DNA of 64,000 bases from Breviolum minutum Mf 1.05b.01 (GCA_000507305.1 DF239244.1:67272-131271); one strand, 5' to 3'. Shown: positions 22,040 to 34,005, counted from the stretch's first letter. The notes: a model not told the origin generated them from the letters alone. Translations and numbers: made by a program.

Positions 22040-22195
22040 ATCCCCACATAATCACATAACTGGGTACTTAGAGGTTCAGGATACTTAGTAACTGGTTATA
22101 TGTAGGTTTATAACCCAAGGATTTGGGGACATATAACCCACTTATAGAGGTTATAACCCTGGTTACTATCCACGTATCCTAAGTATCCCCTGTAG
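22040..22195. repeat. imperfect inverted repeat, TTATAACC-rich
   Basis: TACTTAGAGGTTCAGGATACTTAGTAACTGG is answered about 100 bp later by GGTTACTATCCACGTATCCTAAGTA, with TTATAACC repeats between. It resembles the 'theta' family near 42917-43040 in its inner sequence. Confidence 0.55.
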
Positions 22196-22272
22196 AATCC
22201 TAAGCATTTTTGGGGCCTTCTGGCTTCATGTCCCACGCTCCCAACTCTCCCAAGCTCTCAATGGTTTCCTGC

Positions 22273-22323
22273 CTTTTTGCTGAGCTCCCCTAAGATTTGT
22301 TCCAAGTGCCCTGTATCAGCTGC
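22273..22323 (-). CDS. type B repeat exon (51 nt)
   Basis: Acceptor CTCCAG|GCA, 17 codons AADTGHLEQILGELSKK in phase 0, donor AAG|GCAGGA (GC). It is the B partner of the A exon at 24054. Length, start (A-A-D-T-G) and donor all match. Confidence 0.85.
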
Positions 22324-22878
22324 CTGGAGTTTTCAAAGGTACAAGATGTGATGGTTGATTTTTTCCTACACACCACGTGCCCTGAATGGCAAATTACCAT
22401 AGGATTTGATGAAAGTTATTATAGGTGTGATTTGTTTATCACCCATCCCATGTGATTTTTTTTTGGGTGATTTCTGTCTTGGCAAAAATTACTAGAACTT
22501 CAAAACCTGAATGGTTTGGGCATTTTGGAGAGATTCCCTTACTAAACCACTATTTGGGTGACCTCAGCTGAGGTCGCTGTAATTTGCCCAATTAAGATGG
22601 TGCGTCAACTGCCGTCAGTTTGTTTAAACGAGATGTGTGAGCTACACACATAACATTAAACATCTGTGATCGCATCAGGATGATGAAACCTGCTATATCC
22701 ATTTGGGATGCTTTCTATGAGTTCGGGATACCCAAACCCCCATCCCCAGAAACCAACATGGATCCCCAAAATGATGGTTTGGAGAAGATTTGGAGAAGGT
22801 GATTCCTTTCAAAGATGGCATCATGGTGGGTTTCCATCTTAAATTTCCTTGAGGTTATCATAATCAACAGCTGTTTCT

Positions 22879-22999
22879 AGTTCCCTTAATAGGTGGTAGG
22901 TGATATATAATCACCCAATAGGCAATATATGTGGTATATAAGTGGTATATACTGCCAGTTGGGGACTTATATATCACTTACCACCTATTGAGGGAACCA
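22879..22999. repeat. long inverted repeat (CCCTTAATAGGTGGTAGGTGATATA)
   Basis: Arms of about 25-45 bp around TTCCCT-AATAGGTGGTA-GTGATATATA and its complement TATATATCAC-TTACCACCTATT-AGGGAA, with a TATATA-rich centre. A related diverged copy lies near 30205-30290. A strong hairpin with no coding capacity. Confidence 0.7.
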
Positions 23000-23619
23000 G
23001 GAAACTCCATTGACATAATCATTATCCCAATGGCAAATCGATTGCAGCTATGGCAGTATGATCTTCTTGTCATTGGAATGCTAACTACTCCGCCAAAGCT
23101 ACTTTGCCCCGGAAACAAAGGGCTGATCAGATGAGGCCTCATGAAGGTAGATAGGGTGGTTACATGTGGTTACTACGTCTTTAACCCATGTGATTTCTGG
23201 TTAAAAACAAAATGGTAAGGGCTGCAATGAGATTCAAATTGAATCTTTGATTGACTCACCTGAAAAACCGAAGGTTCGTAGGGTTCCTCTGCTAAAGATG
23301 AAAATCATTCCGGTGGTCATTGGCATCCTCAGAGGGGTATCAGGTATCATTCAACTTAAATGAAATGATACATGTATATCTATATATATATATAGGATTA
23401 TATTGGATCTACCCCCTGCGCAGTAACAGTGTCAAATGAAGGTTTATAGAGACTTCCTACTAAAAATGCAATAATGCTGGTGATGTTACTGGGTGGTGGC
23501 TAGATCCAACATATGCCTTCAAAAAAGAACTCCGTGAATCAATCTCAACTCAGAGCTCTTCCATTTTGTTGAAATTTGCTGTAGCCGTTTTTGTGATCCA
23601 AAAAAAGATGTCAAAATCA

Positions 23620-23790
23620 TGAAGGCCGGGGCCCTTCGCTCAGCCTCATGTTGGCTCCATGGAGCTGGCGCTGGCGGCCCGGTTGCCAGCACCAAAACGT
23701 CCTTCCCTCCACAACAAAGGTCACCAATGACCTCTCCGTTATATCCATTCTTAACCTTGATAGACACTAAAGCCATTGCAGCACACTTCA
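23620..23790 (-). CDS. unassigned open GC-rich block (candidate exon)
   Basis: The minus frame is open for about 100 codons with a core reading NGYNGEVIGDLCCGGKDVLV followed by a Pro/Ala-rich stretch (GPPAPAPW). It is not A- or B-like. It falls between the A exon at 24054 and the B exon at 22273, where alternation needs no further exon. The plus strand is also open here, so strand is uncertain. Confidence 0.3.
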
Positions 23791-24053
23791 AGAATACCAG
23801 TTTGATGCGATGATGTGTTGCTTGCAAGTAAAAATCAATAGGTGTATTGGACGATTTGTCAGCACAGTCGTCTTTCCCGACCTCAACTTGCTGTAAGAGT
23901 TCAAGGGGTTCTGGACAAATTGCCCATGGAAAGCAGGGGCAAAGTCGTGGGAGCGACTCCTCTGTTCATTTCATCTGCCCCTGGAAACCTCCAAACCCCA
24001 CCATACATTGAGCATTTGAGGTTGGATTTTTTTTGCCTCACTAAAACCAGCAC

Positions 24054-24101
24054 CTCGTTCAACAGCGTGGCGACCTTTCCCCGTAGTTCCACAAACATCT
24101 C
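24054..24101 (-). CDS. type A repeat exon (48 nt)
   Basis: Acceptor CGTCCAG|GAG, 16 codons EMFVELRGKVATLLNE in phase 0, donor GAG|GTGCTG. It matches A (E-x-x-x-x-L-R-x-K-x-A-x-L-L) with a canonical GT donor. Confidence 0.8.
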
Positions 24102-24599
24102 CTGGACGTTTCGACAGCCAAACCATTGTAGAACAATCTCTGATAAAGTCCACCTGAAATAAAGGGCGCTAACAATTTTTTACAACCACCCCCGCAGAAA
24201 ACAACGTTAAACGATCTTGAAGTGTTATTATCATTGCTTGTCTGCTGTTGTTGTTGTTGTCGTCTGTTTTTTTAAACTTGTTTCCATTGCATGATGAACC
24301 AAATCATTACGTGAAAAGCGAGTCTTTCACCATTTCCATCCATTTAAAGCTGGTGGTTCGGGATTGCAGGAAGGTATACATATTTTTTGGGTTGGGGAGA
24401 TCCCACCGAAAAAGCATGTAAAATTAGTACGAAAAACGATTGCATCCTGGGAGGGGGGAAATTCAGAAATCTTAATGCACATATTTTGTCCTATATATAC
24501 CCAACCACTGTAAGAGTGGATTATGAAGGTTAATAGTTCTCTAGTTACACAAAGTTGCAGCTGGGCTGATTCATAGGGGTTTTATATTTTTCTGATTAA

Positions 24600-24625
24600 A
24601 TATTTATATATATATATATACAAAT
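24600..24625. repeat. (TA)n microsatellite
   Basis: Run of TATATA in AT-rich intron. Similar short TA runs occur near 23380, 46055-46080, 46180-46200 and 57105-57120, and a GT run near 24743-24759. Confidence 0.8.
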
Positions 24626-24818
24626 ATGTTTTTCAACTCCTACCCATGTGAGGCCCATGTGGTTCTACCCAACCCAAAAAACCATGCTGTAGGACGTTGT
24701 CATCCCTGAGATTTTCAATCAACCCACTGGAGATTTATTTTTGTGTGTGTGTGTGTGTCTACTTTTTCATGTTTCTTAAATTTTTCCCACGCCACCCGCG
24801 ACAAAAAATGTTGCCGTC

Positions 24819-24866
24819 CTTCTTCACATCATTGAGGATTTTCCCTAACTCCCCGGTGTCCGCCGC
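24819..24866 (-). CDS. type B repeat exon (48 nt), possible GA donor
   Basis: Acceptor TTGTCAG|GCG, AADTGELGKILNDVKK in phase 0. By analogy with other B exons the end falls at AAG|GACGGC, which would be a GA donor. The alternative is a longer exon to CGCGG|GTGGCG. The B identity is clear from A-A-D-T-G-E-L-x-K-I-L. Confidence 0.8.
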
Positions 24867-25967
24867 CTGACAAAAGCGTTGGAGGCCACTCAGAGTTACT
24901 CGTTGTGGATGTGGTTGCCCATGGGATCCATGTATGGTATATCTACCTACATTTGCCCTAAAACTCAACAAAATGTATAGATTGATGGTATGGATTATGA
25001 TGAATAGTTACACCCCCGGAAATCTTTAACGAATGGATACCAAAAATGATGGGCCTTGGAAATGATATCTCCGGATTCAAAATGATGTCATTTTGGATAT
25101 CTACGTTCAACTTCAGAGGGGGTATATGATATGTGTTTTTGTGTATTAGAAACCTATCATGTTGGGGTGATAGTTCTTAACAAAACTTCACCAGCATGAA
25201 CTCAACTGAGACTATATTAGATCATACTTCAGCCAAAATGACGAAATCGAAGGGTACTGATCCTTTCACCCACCTGGAATTTACAAAGAAAAACACCGCT
25301 CAATTCCATTCCATTGGTTTTTCATAGGATTTCCCATATGCCATAACCCATAGCATCTACAAATGTAGGTAAATATAGGATACATGGATTGTATGGGTAA
25401 TGATCCATAACCACAAAGGCTTCGGATTTATTGAACCTGCAGGTTTTTCTTGGCTCACAATGATGAAATGGGAGGCGGAAAGAAACATACTCATTTTCAT
25501 CAAGAACTGTGAACTGAACAGTAGATTCTCAACATCATGTATGGCTCAACATTGCGTTCCATGACCCCGCAAGTTTTTTTTTCGGTTCTGTCCCAAATGC
25601 CTCGAAGAAAAAAAAACAATTGGATCTCCACAGCCGCCATTTCTGAGCCCCAACAAAATATGTCAACTCATTCCTAGTTGATCTAGTTGTTGCGTTTTTT
25701 TTCAAAATCACTGGGAAATTCAAAAAAAACAGTGCATGTTCTTACGAATCGAATGCTGAAAAACAAAACTCCACGGGATTTTGTCATCAGTAAACCCAAA
25801 CCCAAAAACCAAACATTATTCCCCCAGCAAAGATTGGCTAGCCATCGCCTGATCCCCTTAAAAACACCAACCAAACTCTTGAAGTTAAAAGGAACAAAAA
25901 TCCCCCAAAGGGTGAGTTTCTCACAGAGACAAAGGGCCATGAAAAGAAAGTTTAAACTTTACCCCTG

Positions 25968-26074
25968 ATCTTCCAGGTCCCTACATATTTGGAACCTGTG
26001 TTGCTCCCAGGCAAGCCAATATATCAGGTAACTAGACCCCCAGTTCCAAATATATAGGAAACTGGAAGATGAGG
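25968..26074. repeat. 'nu' inverted-repeat element (ATCTTCCAGTTC ... GAACTGGAAGAT)
   Basis: Ends ATCTTCCAG and CTGGAAGAT with inner arms TATATTTGGAACC / GGTTCCAAATATA and a GGCAAGCCAATATCAGGTAAC centre. A second, well conserved copy lies at 55162-55277 in the same layout. Confidence 0.8.
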
Positions 26075-26145
26075 GTTATCTTTCCTTCCAAACGTGTAAT
26101 CCCCAAAAGTTTAAAGGTGAGCTGGCTGAGTAAGTTTTTTTTGCA

Positions 26146-26190
26146 CAAGTCACACAGGTCATCCAGAAAATCATGCAAATTTCCAAAGCC
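26146..26190 (-). CDS. probable diverged type B exon (45 nt)
   Basis: Acceptor AAAAGAG|GGC, 15 codons GFGNLHDFLDDLCDL in phase 0. The G-N-L-x-x-F-L-x-x-L spacing fits a B helix. The donor is unclear (TTG|TGC, or a GT just inside), which keeps confidence down. It follows the good A exon at 26511. Confidence 0.45.
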
Positions 26191-26510
26191 CTCTTTTGGG
26201 TTGAAAAATCAAGTTCCCACCCAACAACAAAATCTTCAACCCCCCCAAATGATTTCCCCAAATCCTATTGTTTTGGATTTCGCACATCCAAAAAAAGAAA
26301 ACTCCAAACTCAAAAGAAAACACCTCCATTGAGAGGGTTGTAGATTCGGCCCTGAATCAAAGCCGCCAAACACGGGTGAAACACCAATATTTAGATCTGT
26401 AACATACCATCTGTTTCTTTTTCCAAAATCCAAACATGTTTAAAACGACAAATCTGCAACCTTGATTGAGAACTGCCCCCCCCAAAAAACTCCACAAAAC
26501 ATGTTGACAC

Positions 26511-26555
26511 CTTGGTCAACAAATCCGCTGTTTTGCGACGCAAGTCGCTGAGGTC
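26511..26555 (-). CDS. type A repeat exon (45 nt)
   Basis: Acceptor CCTGCAG|GAC, 15 codons DLSDLRRKTADLLTK in phase 0, donor AAG|GTGTCA. A strong A match (D-L-R-R-K-T-A-D-L-L) with canonical splice signals. Confidence 0.82.
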
Positions 26556-27565
26556 CTGCAGGTTCCCGACCGCTGAGGTAATGAAGATTTTTTTGCCCCT
26601 GAAAAAATGGTGGTCCCAAAATAAGGAAGATGATGCAACTTCCTTTTGGGGGCGAAAGGTCTGGTTTCAGGGGCTGTTAGGTTGTTAGTTGTTAGTTGTT
26701 AGGGATGATATATGGCAACAAAAATCCATCAGAAAAAACAAGATCAAGAATGCAAATTCCACCATAATTTGAAAAATCGACTTAAAAGTGTTGAACTTAT
26801 GAGGTGCGGGGGGATCAAAATTGGACCATTTTTTTGAAGAGGTCACTACAGAAAATGGGAACATTCGATTTTTGGGGGTGAAAATCGCCTCTTTGGCATC
26901 ATTCAAACAAGCCAAAATCTTTGCCACGAAAAATTTCAATAGTTTGGTTTGGCTTCTACAAGTTATAAGTAGGGTTTTAACTCCACTCACACGGGTTATA
27001 CCCCCAGTTTCCTATGTATGCCATTTGTAGGAGTTATTTTCGTCCATTTATGAATGGTCAAACGAGGTTGGGAATTGGAAGTCTTTGGAAATATCCAGGT
27101 CAAACTGCATCAAACACGTGCAGGGTCAGGGGTGTTCAAGCTGATCTATGAATGGTTGGTGCTTTAAGGGTTGTGGTTTAGGATTCCAGCAATCCCCAAT
27201 ATATGAAAAAAAAACCTATACCCAAAAATATATGAGAACATCTCAACCCACACAACTCGAGTGGCAAATTCTTGGATCCCCAAGGACTAAAAAGTGAAAT
27301 CCCACCATCAATTTAAAGGGTTCGGTATCCTCAAGTTGAGCCATAACAGGGTGCCTAACAGGCCTAACAAACCTCTAGCCTATGCACGGTTCTACATCCC
27401 CATGAATATCCCTCTCTTGAACATGATGGATGCCAAAAAGTAAAGGCTTGCGGCTTGCTTTTTTCTTTCAATTTATGGTCAAGCTTAGTATAATGTTAGA
27501 ATCAAATTTGCTTATCTAACACAGCACTTTTTTTGATATCTCCAATAAAAAAGGTTCATCTCGAC

Positions 27566-27623
27566 CCAAGTTGTAGAGTGAACATTTCCGAGCCCAGGGA
27601 TGGCCCCCAATCTCCCGCTAAAT
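27566..27623 (-). CDS. candidate exon, B-like
   Basis: After TTTACAG the minus frame reads LAGDWGPSLGSEMFTLQL and reaches a possible GT donor at GG|GTCGAG. G-D-W-G-x-S-L recalls B, but the phase at the acceptor is not 0 and the similarity is weak. Confidence 0.35.
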
Positions 27624-27691
27624 CTGTAAATTTGGCAATCACTACAACCGCAAGGTATCAAGGTTTAGAAATCCCACGAAAACATGCCTCC

Positions 27692-27829
27692 TACAAGATG
27701 GGCCCCTACGATCGTGACAAATGGGGTGTGAAATGACCGTTAATAAATGGCTAACTGGGGTGAAATTTCACCCGACTTATAGAAAAGTTATTCCACACCT
27801 TTTATAACGATCGTAGGGGCCCACCTTGT
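27692..27829. repeat. inverted-repeat element (TACAAGATGGGCCCCTACGATCGT)
   Basis: CTACAAGATGGGCCCCTACG and CGTAGGGGCCCACCTTGTA form inverted ends about 138 bp apart. The ends resemble those of the kappa family at 53318-53428. A second inverted repeat, CTAGGGATCC ... CCTAGGGATCC, follows at about 27868-27981. Confidence 0.75.
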
Positions 27830-27989
27830 ACCAATGATCTTGATGGAATAACCATTATACTATACCCTAGGGATCCAATCACCTTCTGAGAATGGTAATG
27901 GAACCTGGATACTCGGCGTTTCGGAGGTGATTGGACACCCTAATCATCATCTGAGAATATGACTGGAATCCTAGGGATCCTATACTATA

Positions 27990-30900
27990 ATAAAGTATAT
28001 ACTAGCTACGTTTTTAAAGCTATGAATTTCTAATTCCGGTCGTTTGGCTCATGGGTCCAAAACCCCAACCAACGATTTCGGCTCCTCCTTGGGTACTTCA
28101 ACCTCACCGGGTTCTGTTTTCTTGGGGAAAACTTACAGCAGTTTTCCCGAAATGGATGGGAGTTATAACCTTTAAAACCAACCAACAACCATGTCGGGTT
28201 GCAAAACTTGAAGCCGTTTGTTTTTACATGCCCCCCCCAAAAAAAAACTCCTTGAATTATACTTACCCATTTGATTTGGACGACTGTAATAGTTGGAAGA
28301 GGTGCTTTCTTTTTCTCTAAATTGGTGAGTAGATAACTGGGATTTTTTCAATGGTAGGAAGATTGAATAAACATCAATCTTAAAGAAATCCTAGAGGGCT
28401 GTCATGGACATCCTTGTTCCTTTTCAAGTACAAAACAAGAATCAAGAAGTTCCTTTTTTGGTGAAGTCTTTGCTAGTTGGTGGTTTTTCACCAACCCATT
28501 TGAAAAGTATGCTCGTCAAATTGGATCATTCCCCCAGGTAGGGATGAAAATAAAACATATTTGAGTTGCCACCACCTAGTTTGTCATCAAAGGTCCGTCC
28601 AAATCATAATCTTGTCTTATTCAGGCTCAAGGGCTTTCAACTTTTAGTTTTCCTTAAAAAAATCAAACATGTAATCCCCCAAAGTTTAATAGCTTAGCCT
28701 GCCGGCTGATTGGGACTTTCAATTTTTTATTTTGCGATTTGATTTCAAGTCCTGAACCGGAAGTAGGGTTCCAGTTGGTGAGTTTTCCCCACTTTTTTTT
28801 GGCGTCCTACCTTATTCAGGGAGTTTTCCATTGGGCCCGGTAAAAAGCCTTGCATACTAAACCACTAAAAAACAACCTTTAAACCATACAACAGGTTTTT
28901 CATCCACCTTCAACTACACGACATCTGATTTTTGCCAATGACTCTTCCGCTCAACTTGCGAAAAAAGCCCGGCATTTTGAAGTGGCTGGGGTCATCTTAA
29001 TAAGCCCTGATCAGAAAACCTTATTTCTGGTAGGCGTATGCTTGGGTTGACTAGCCATGATTTGAATTTGAAGCTACGCGCCATGGCTGAATCTTTGGGT
29101 AACAAACTGCTAGGGTGCTTGTTTCCAGGCAGATATGGCTTGTATAGGGCATGTTGGGGCATATTTGGGGAACAAAGTTCCCTTTTCATGACAGACAATA
29201 AGGGTTTAATAGCCGGACTTATCAAGGGAAACTAATGGTTTAGAAGCCCTGATCATAAGGCCGGCTATTTCTTGGGGGGGGTACGTTACGGGGGGTGGGT
29301 TCACTAGCCATAACCTTTGAAACAACCCGGCTTTGACCGCCCCTCCGACGAAAAAAATCATGGTCCACATCACACCTCTTCGATAGCACGGTGGTGTACC
29401 TCATGAAAAACCACGGCAGAGTTGAGGAGGTTCTTTTACATGAGAAACACACTTTGAACCTGGGAAACGTGAACATGACAACCAAAGACAACCCAAGCTT
29501 CATGCACCAAAATAAAGGACATCTTTCAAGATTGATCATACATTTGCATCGTCTGTTTTCCCCAAGCAAAAACCCTACATGATTGGTTGCAGTTCATGAA
29601 GTTCCAACATGTTTTTTGCCCATATAACCCCCCTGACCCGGAAAAAAAAACGCTTGGCGGGCATGGCTGAGTTCCTATGGTTTCCTGTGATTTTTTTTTT
29701 GCACGCAAATCCTTCTTATTGGTAGGAAGTTTTCAGGGACAGAATATTAAGCAGTATTGGTCCTTGGGTTAAGCCCTCAAACTACACTCACTCCCTCACT
29801 TAAACTCCCTGAATCTAACTAACATAGCACCTGAAAATTGATGCTTGGAAGACGATCCTTTCCTCTTGGGGCAAAAGGCCTATTTTCCGGGGTGTTGAAT
29901 GTTAGTTTTAGGGAGTGTAGTCGAGGCTTTTTGTGGTACGGTGAGACCCTTCATTTTGAGACACATCTTGTCACACTCACCCTCCCACTATTCCAGTGAG
30001 AAGTAAAGGTTGGGATCCCGTGCTTCAAAAATAGAATGATCCCGTTGGTGACTGCTGTTATTGAGGGAGAATCTCAATACATCCATCTTGAAAGCCTGGA
30101 AGTCCAATCATCATTTCTAATATGTTGGCTTATTTTGGGGAGCTGAACATGTTTCATGGATTATGGAAGAACCTCCGAAAAAAAACACTGGCAGGTAGGG
30201 CTATATCATCACCCAATTGGCAATAAATACCGCTTATATACCATGTATATATTGCCTGCTGGGTTACATTATCCCGACCACCTATCACCAGATCCAGAAT
30301 GATTCATTGAGGGTAGGTATTTTTTTTGGTTTCCTTTTCATTACTAAAATCACCAAGATCCATTGGTCATTGCCATTGCTCACCTGAATTTACTGGATTT
30401 TGAAGGATGGAATTCCCTTACACCAAAACCATTTTTCTTGCGAGGTCATTATGCAGGATGCCTTTGGTCAGAATAATTTACACACAATAACATGGACCAA
30501 CATGGATACGGTCTGAAACAATGCACATTTCCTTTAAATAAACGTGGGGGTTTCTTCAAAATGGCGGTACCCAACAACCATGGGTTTTCCTATTAAAAAT
30601 AATCATTTTGAGGTGTTTTGGGGGTACCACCATTTAAGGAAACACCCATGTGGCAATTTTGTGTATACACTCAATTCACTCCAGTTGAAATTATTCGGTG
30701 TTTCAGTCGCAGTCCTGAAGGTTAAATGGGATCCCCGGATCCAAAAAAATGGCATGTCATCCTGGTAGTGACTGGGAGGGGGTTTCGCATCCCCATACAC
30801 GGTGATAGTGATAACAGTGATAAGTGCAATTTGATCGCAAGAATACTCCTTTCTTTCTAGGGTGTTACATGGAAATTAGTAACTAGTAATACTAGTAAGT

Positions 30901-31425
30901 TGGTTTCTAAGCTATTTACGGGACGTATATCCGAACCTACTTCTGCACTGTAGGGCTTATAATAATCCATTTACTAAGTAATTCCCATGAACATCCCAGT
31001 ATGGGGGATGATTTTTGCTTCACCACAACTGAAACAATACACCCTGGAAGATTGACATGGAACATACAAATCACCCATTTAGAAAGGAAAATGATCTTCC
31101 AAACCCCTATGATTATGTTCCTTGTTAATCTTCAGGGGTGTAACAATGGTGGAAAATTATCACTTCTTCGCCATTCTTCACCACCTGCACATTCACAACA
31201 AAAAGGCACATAGGTTTTAAAAAACAACCGCTCAGCTTCATGGGAATATCCACAACTTCCCAACTTACATTGAGATTTGGGAGTTTCCAAAAATAGGGGG
31301 ACAACCCCCAAAATGGATGGTTTATAATCGAAAACCCTATTAAAATGGATGATTTGGGGGGTACCATTATTTTCGGAAACACCCATTTCTCCCTGTTTTC
31401 CTCCGTTTTTGGTCCGTTTTTTGAC
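27990..31425. other. intron block, mostly mobile-element debris
   Basis: Contains an alpha copy (28473-28579), TGGTCAACC/CATGGCTAGTC elements near 28990-29320, a CTCCCTGAATCTAACTAACA element (about 29805-29925), the 30205-30290 hairpin, an epsilon copy (30547-30652), a theta-type copy (about 30860-30990) and another epsilon copy (31265-31388). Minus-strand open blocks at 28925-28980 (core KMPGFFRKLSGRVIGK) and about 29375-29435 (core VVFHEVHHRAIEE) could be small exons but lack convincing acceptors. Confidence 0.45.
30671..30714 (-). CDS. candidate small exon
   Basis: Acceptor CTTCAG|G, frame TATETPNNFNWSEL, donor A|GTGTAT. The phase is not 0 and the peptide is not module-like. Support comes only from the paired splice motifs. 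Confidence 0.3.
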
Positions 31426-31494
31426 CTCAAAACACACAAGTCTTTTGCCAACCAAAGCCACTGTTGCATCCACCGGCTTCGTATTCTCATAGGC
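31426..31494 (-). CDS. candidate exon, 23 codons, strong splice signals
   Basis: Acceptor GCTTCAG|GCC, phase 0. The peptide starts AYENTKPVDATV and ends ALVGKRLVCFE. Donor GAG|GTCAAA. Codon use and GC content resemble the recognised exons. It is not an obvious A or B module. An iota element lies immediately beyond the acceptor (31508 on). Confidence 0.6.
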
Positions 31495-31916
31495 CTGAAG
31501 CCGAAGCGCCAGGTGATTCAAGCCGCCGTGACCATTTTATCCCCAAACGTTGGAGCTCACCAACAACCTTTGAAATGGTCACGTCTTCACCATCCCAAAA
31601 AGGTCACGTTCGCAGAATTGCGAGGTGGTTGAAGTTTATGATTCCCCAAAATCATACCCCTTGGGTCCTGCCTAAGCATTGTAAGAAATGAAGGTAAAAA
31701 TCTGGCATGTTAAAAAAACAAAACACATCTCCAAACCAAAACCGGGGTTTTTGATTCCTTCACAACTTCATCCCCCTTACAACAACTCAAACCAACCAAC
31801 CAACATAGATTTGCAAAAAAGGTGGTTGAACAAACACATCATGCCCCAAATGGTGGTGAATAATGTTGATTTACCATGGTATCGAATCTGTATAATTATC
31901 ACCTTAAGTAAACAAA

Positions 31917-32028
31917 GGCTAACCAACCAACCAACCAACCAACCAACCAACCAACCAACCAACCAACCCACCCACCCACCCACCAACCCACCCACCCACC
32001 AACCCACCAACCCACCAAACCAGCCGGC
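31917..32028. repeat. (CCAA)n/(CCCA)n microsatellite
   Basis: About 110 bases of CCAACCAACC and CCCACCCACC tandem repeats. Apparent reading frames through it (poly N-Q-P-T or G-W-V-G-W-L) are low-complexity and not called. A related, shorter AACCAACC tract lies near 57330-57370 on the opposite strand sense. Confidence 0.95.
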
Positions 32029-32403
32029 AATGCCACGTTTAACGGAAACACATTCACCTCCATGGGAGGTGGTAGTGGAGGTAGGTCACTGAAATGTTGA
32101 GCACCTCCAAAGGAATCGCGGTGGCGGAAATGGCAACGGTGTTTTTTTTTTGGTTGATACAGTATATTACCCATAGGATCCACGTATGGTATATCTACCT
32201 GGAACCTGTTAGTCCTCTATTTTGGGGCTTCAACCCTCCAAAACAAGGCCTTTTCCAATCAAAACAGGGGTCATTTGGGTTCCAGGTACATATACCTACA
32301 TTTACCATAAATTCGAAAATCAAGTAAATGTAGGCAACAATGGTATGGGTACCAAAATCACCACCAGAGGGCTACATGCACCTGAAGTTGAACAAGGGAG
32401 TTT

Positions 32404-32460
32404 ACTCCCCGAAAACCTTGGATGGTGAAGGGGTAGGATCCGACGATGCGGCGAAAGAAC
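32404..32460 (-). CDS. candidate exon, frame ambiguous
   Basis: In phase 0 from AAAG|TTG it reads LNGTCSFAASSDPTPSPSK and ends at AAG|GTTTTC. An alternative frame over the same bases reads VERDMFFRRIVGSYPFTIQG. One of the two is probably coding, given the GC-rich island, but the sequence alone does not decide. Confidence 0.35.
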
Positions 32461-32839
32461 ATGTCCCGTTCAACTTTCCAGGGGAAATGTATCATTTTTT
32501 CTTTGGATGGAGCATCGTAAGGGGTTGGACGATTCACTAGTTGGTGGTTTTTCACCAACCCATTTGAAAAATATGCTCGTCAAATTGGATCATTTCCCCA
32601 AAGTTCGGGATGAACATAAAAATGTCTCAAACCACCTAATGTTTTTTTTGTTCAACGACACTTGGACCAAGGAAGCTTCCCCAAGAACCAAGGATTCAGA
32701 CGCCCAAAATGTCCGGTTTTTCCACGGGAAGGATTGATAGTGAAGTTCGGATCGGGATCCAAAAAAAACTTCCTGGGATCCACATCGACACATGTCAACC
32801 CTTTCCACTTAACATTCCGTTATACTGAATTGTTTTTAA

Positions 32840-32955
32840 ACGGATACCCTCCGGTAAACAAACATAGCAATGGAAAATCCCCATCTTGAATCGGAAATAC
32901 ATCTTCAAATGGTGGATTTCCATTGCTATGTTTCATTACCAGAGTGTATCCTTAT
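32840..32955. repeat. inverted-repeat element, zeta-like
   Basis: ATACCCTCCGGTAAACAAACATAGCAATGGAAA is answered by TTTCCATTGCTATGTTTCATTACCAGAGTGTAT, with a TCTTGAA..TTCAA centre. It shares the CCTCC...AACATAGC ends of the zeta family. Confidence 0.6.
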
Positions 32956-33400
32956 TTCATGGCTTATAATAATCCCTGGTAAAAAACTGTACAAAATACA
33001 GCAAAAAGCCAGGGTGAACTGGTCGCCACTTCCAGGCACTTCACCAATCACAGGTGAGCCACGAAAAAAACCTCGGCCGGATACTTTCCATTATAGTGTA
33101 TACTGATTGTTTAATAGGGATCCTTGTAAGGCAGGGTTTATGGTAATCCCCACATAACTGGGTAGTAAAAAATCCCCTATATACCCTGAACAAGCAGGGG
33201 CCCTTTTGTCATTGCTCAGATGGGTGGAATCATGGTAGTGACTGGCATCCGTACATGTTCATGTTCCTTCACGTCCCCTCTGCCCTGGTCATTTCTTTTC
33301 GGCCATTTGTATAGGGGTATAAAATTATCACTCCAAATTTATGACTAGGCTCCGGGCCCATGAGCAAAACCCTCGCCCAACACCAAAACCACTCGACCAC

Positions 33401-33452
33401 CTGCAGCTTGCGCGGCGGTCTCCACAGCCTTCGAAGGCGCGGGCCACGGCTC
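33401..33452 (-). CDS. possible diverged type A exon
   Basis: The minus frame EPWPAPSKAVETAAQAAG starts at the same GAGCC that opens the array A exons and shares E-P-x-x-A-x-x-K-A. Donor GCAG|GTGGTC. The acceptor would need an extra G (AAGTAGG|GAG), so the boundary is uncertain. Strongly GC-rich compared with its surroundings. Confidence 0.45.
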
Positions 33453-33469
33453 CCTACTTGGATGTTCCA

Positions 33470-33590
33470 AAATGTTAGTAAAAAATAGTAAAAGATTAGT
33501 AAGTTCAGGTTATAACCTCAATACACACCATTCATAAGTAGGTCATAACCTACTTACTAACTTTTACGAACTTCCGGGGACATCCAAGTA
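33470..33590. repeat. 'theta' inverted-repeat element (CTTGGATGTCCC...GTTAGTAA)
   Basis: CTTGGATGTTCCAAAATGTTAGTAAAAAATAG pairs with TTACTAACTTTTACGAACTTCCGGGGACATCCAAG. The interior has GGTTATAACCTCAATA...CATTCATAAGTAGG. Other copies: 42917-43040 (best), about 30860-30990, 48120-48245 and 54255-54385. Confidence 0.8.
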
Positions 33591-34005
33591 CGACCAAACA
33601 ATTCTCGTGACATTTCCGGATCCCAATTTGCCACTGATCGGATCTGATTGCTTCATAGGGTTTCCATACCTGAAACTTCATGAGATTTCATGCCTGATCC
33701 CCGGGAATAAAACGGATTGGTTGATTGAGGTTTCCTTCTTGGACTTAAAACAAAAACATGAATAAACCCATTCCCAGATGCTCAATGTATGGTATATTTA
33801 CCTACATTTGCCATAAAAATAAGCTAAATGTGGGTAAATATACCTTACACGGATGACATGGGCATTGTAAACTTGATCTACTAGTTGGTGGTTGAACCAC
33901 CTTTTTGCAACACACACACACACATCCTCGTCAAATTGAATCATTTCCTGAAGTTGTTTCGGTAAGGGAAAAAATCTTTATAACAACATCTTTGAAACCA
34001 CCCAC

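Noticed and set aside
23900..24110. The 65- and 60-codon minus ORFs here as full genes
   Set aside because: Only the 48-nt A exon (24054-24101) shows module similarity. The rest runs into intron in other frames.
31777..32183. Gly/Val/Trp- or Pro/Thr/Asn-rich ORFs
   Set aside because: Produced by the CCAA/CCCA microsatellite; all frames are open because the unit contains no stop.
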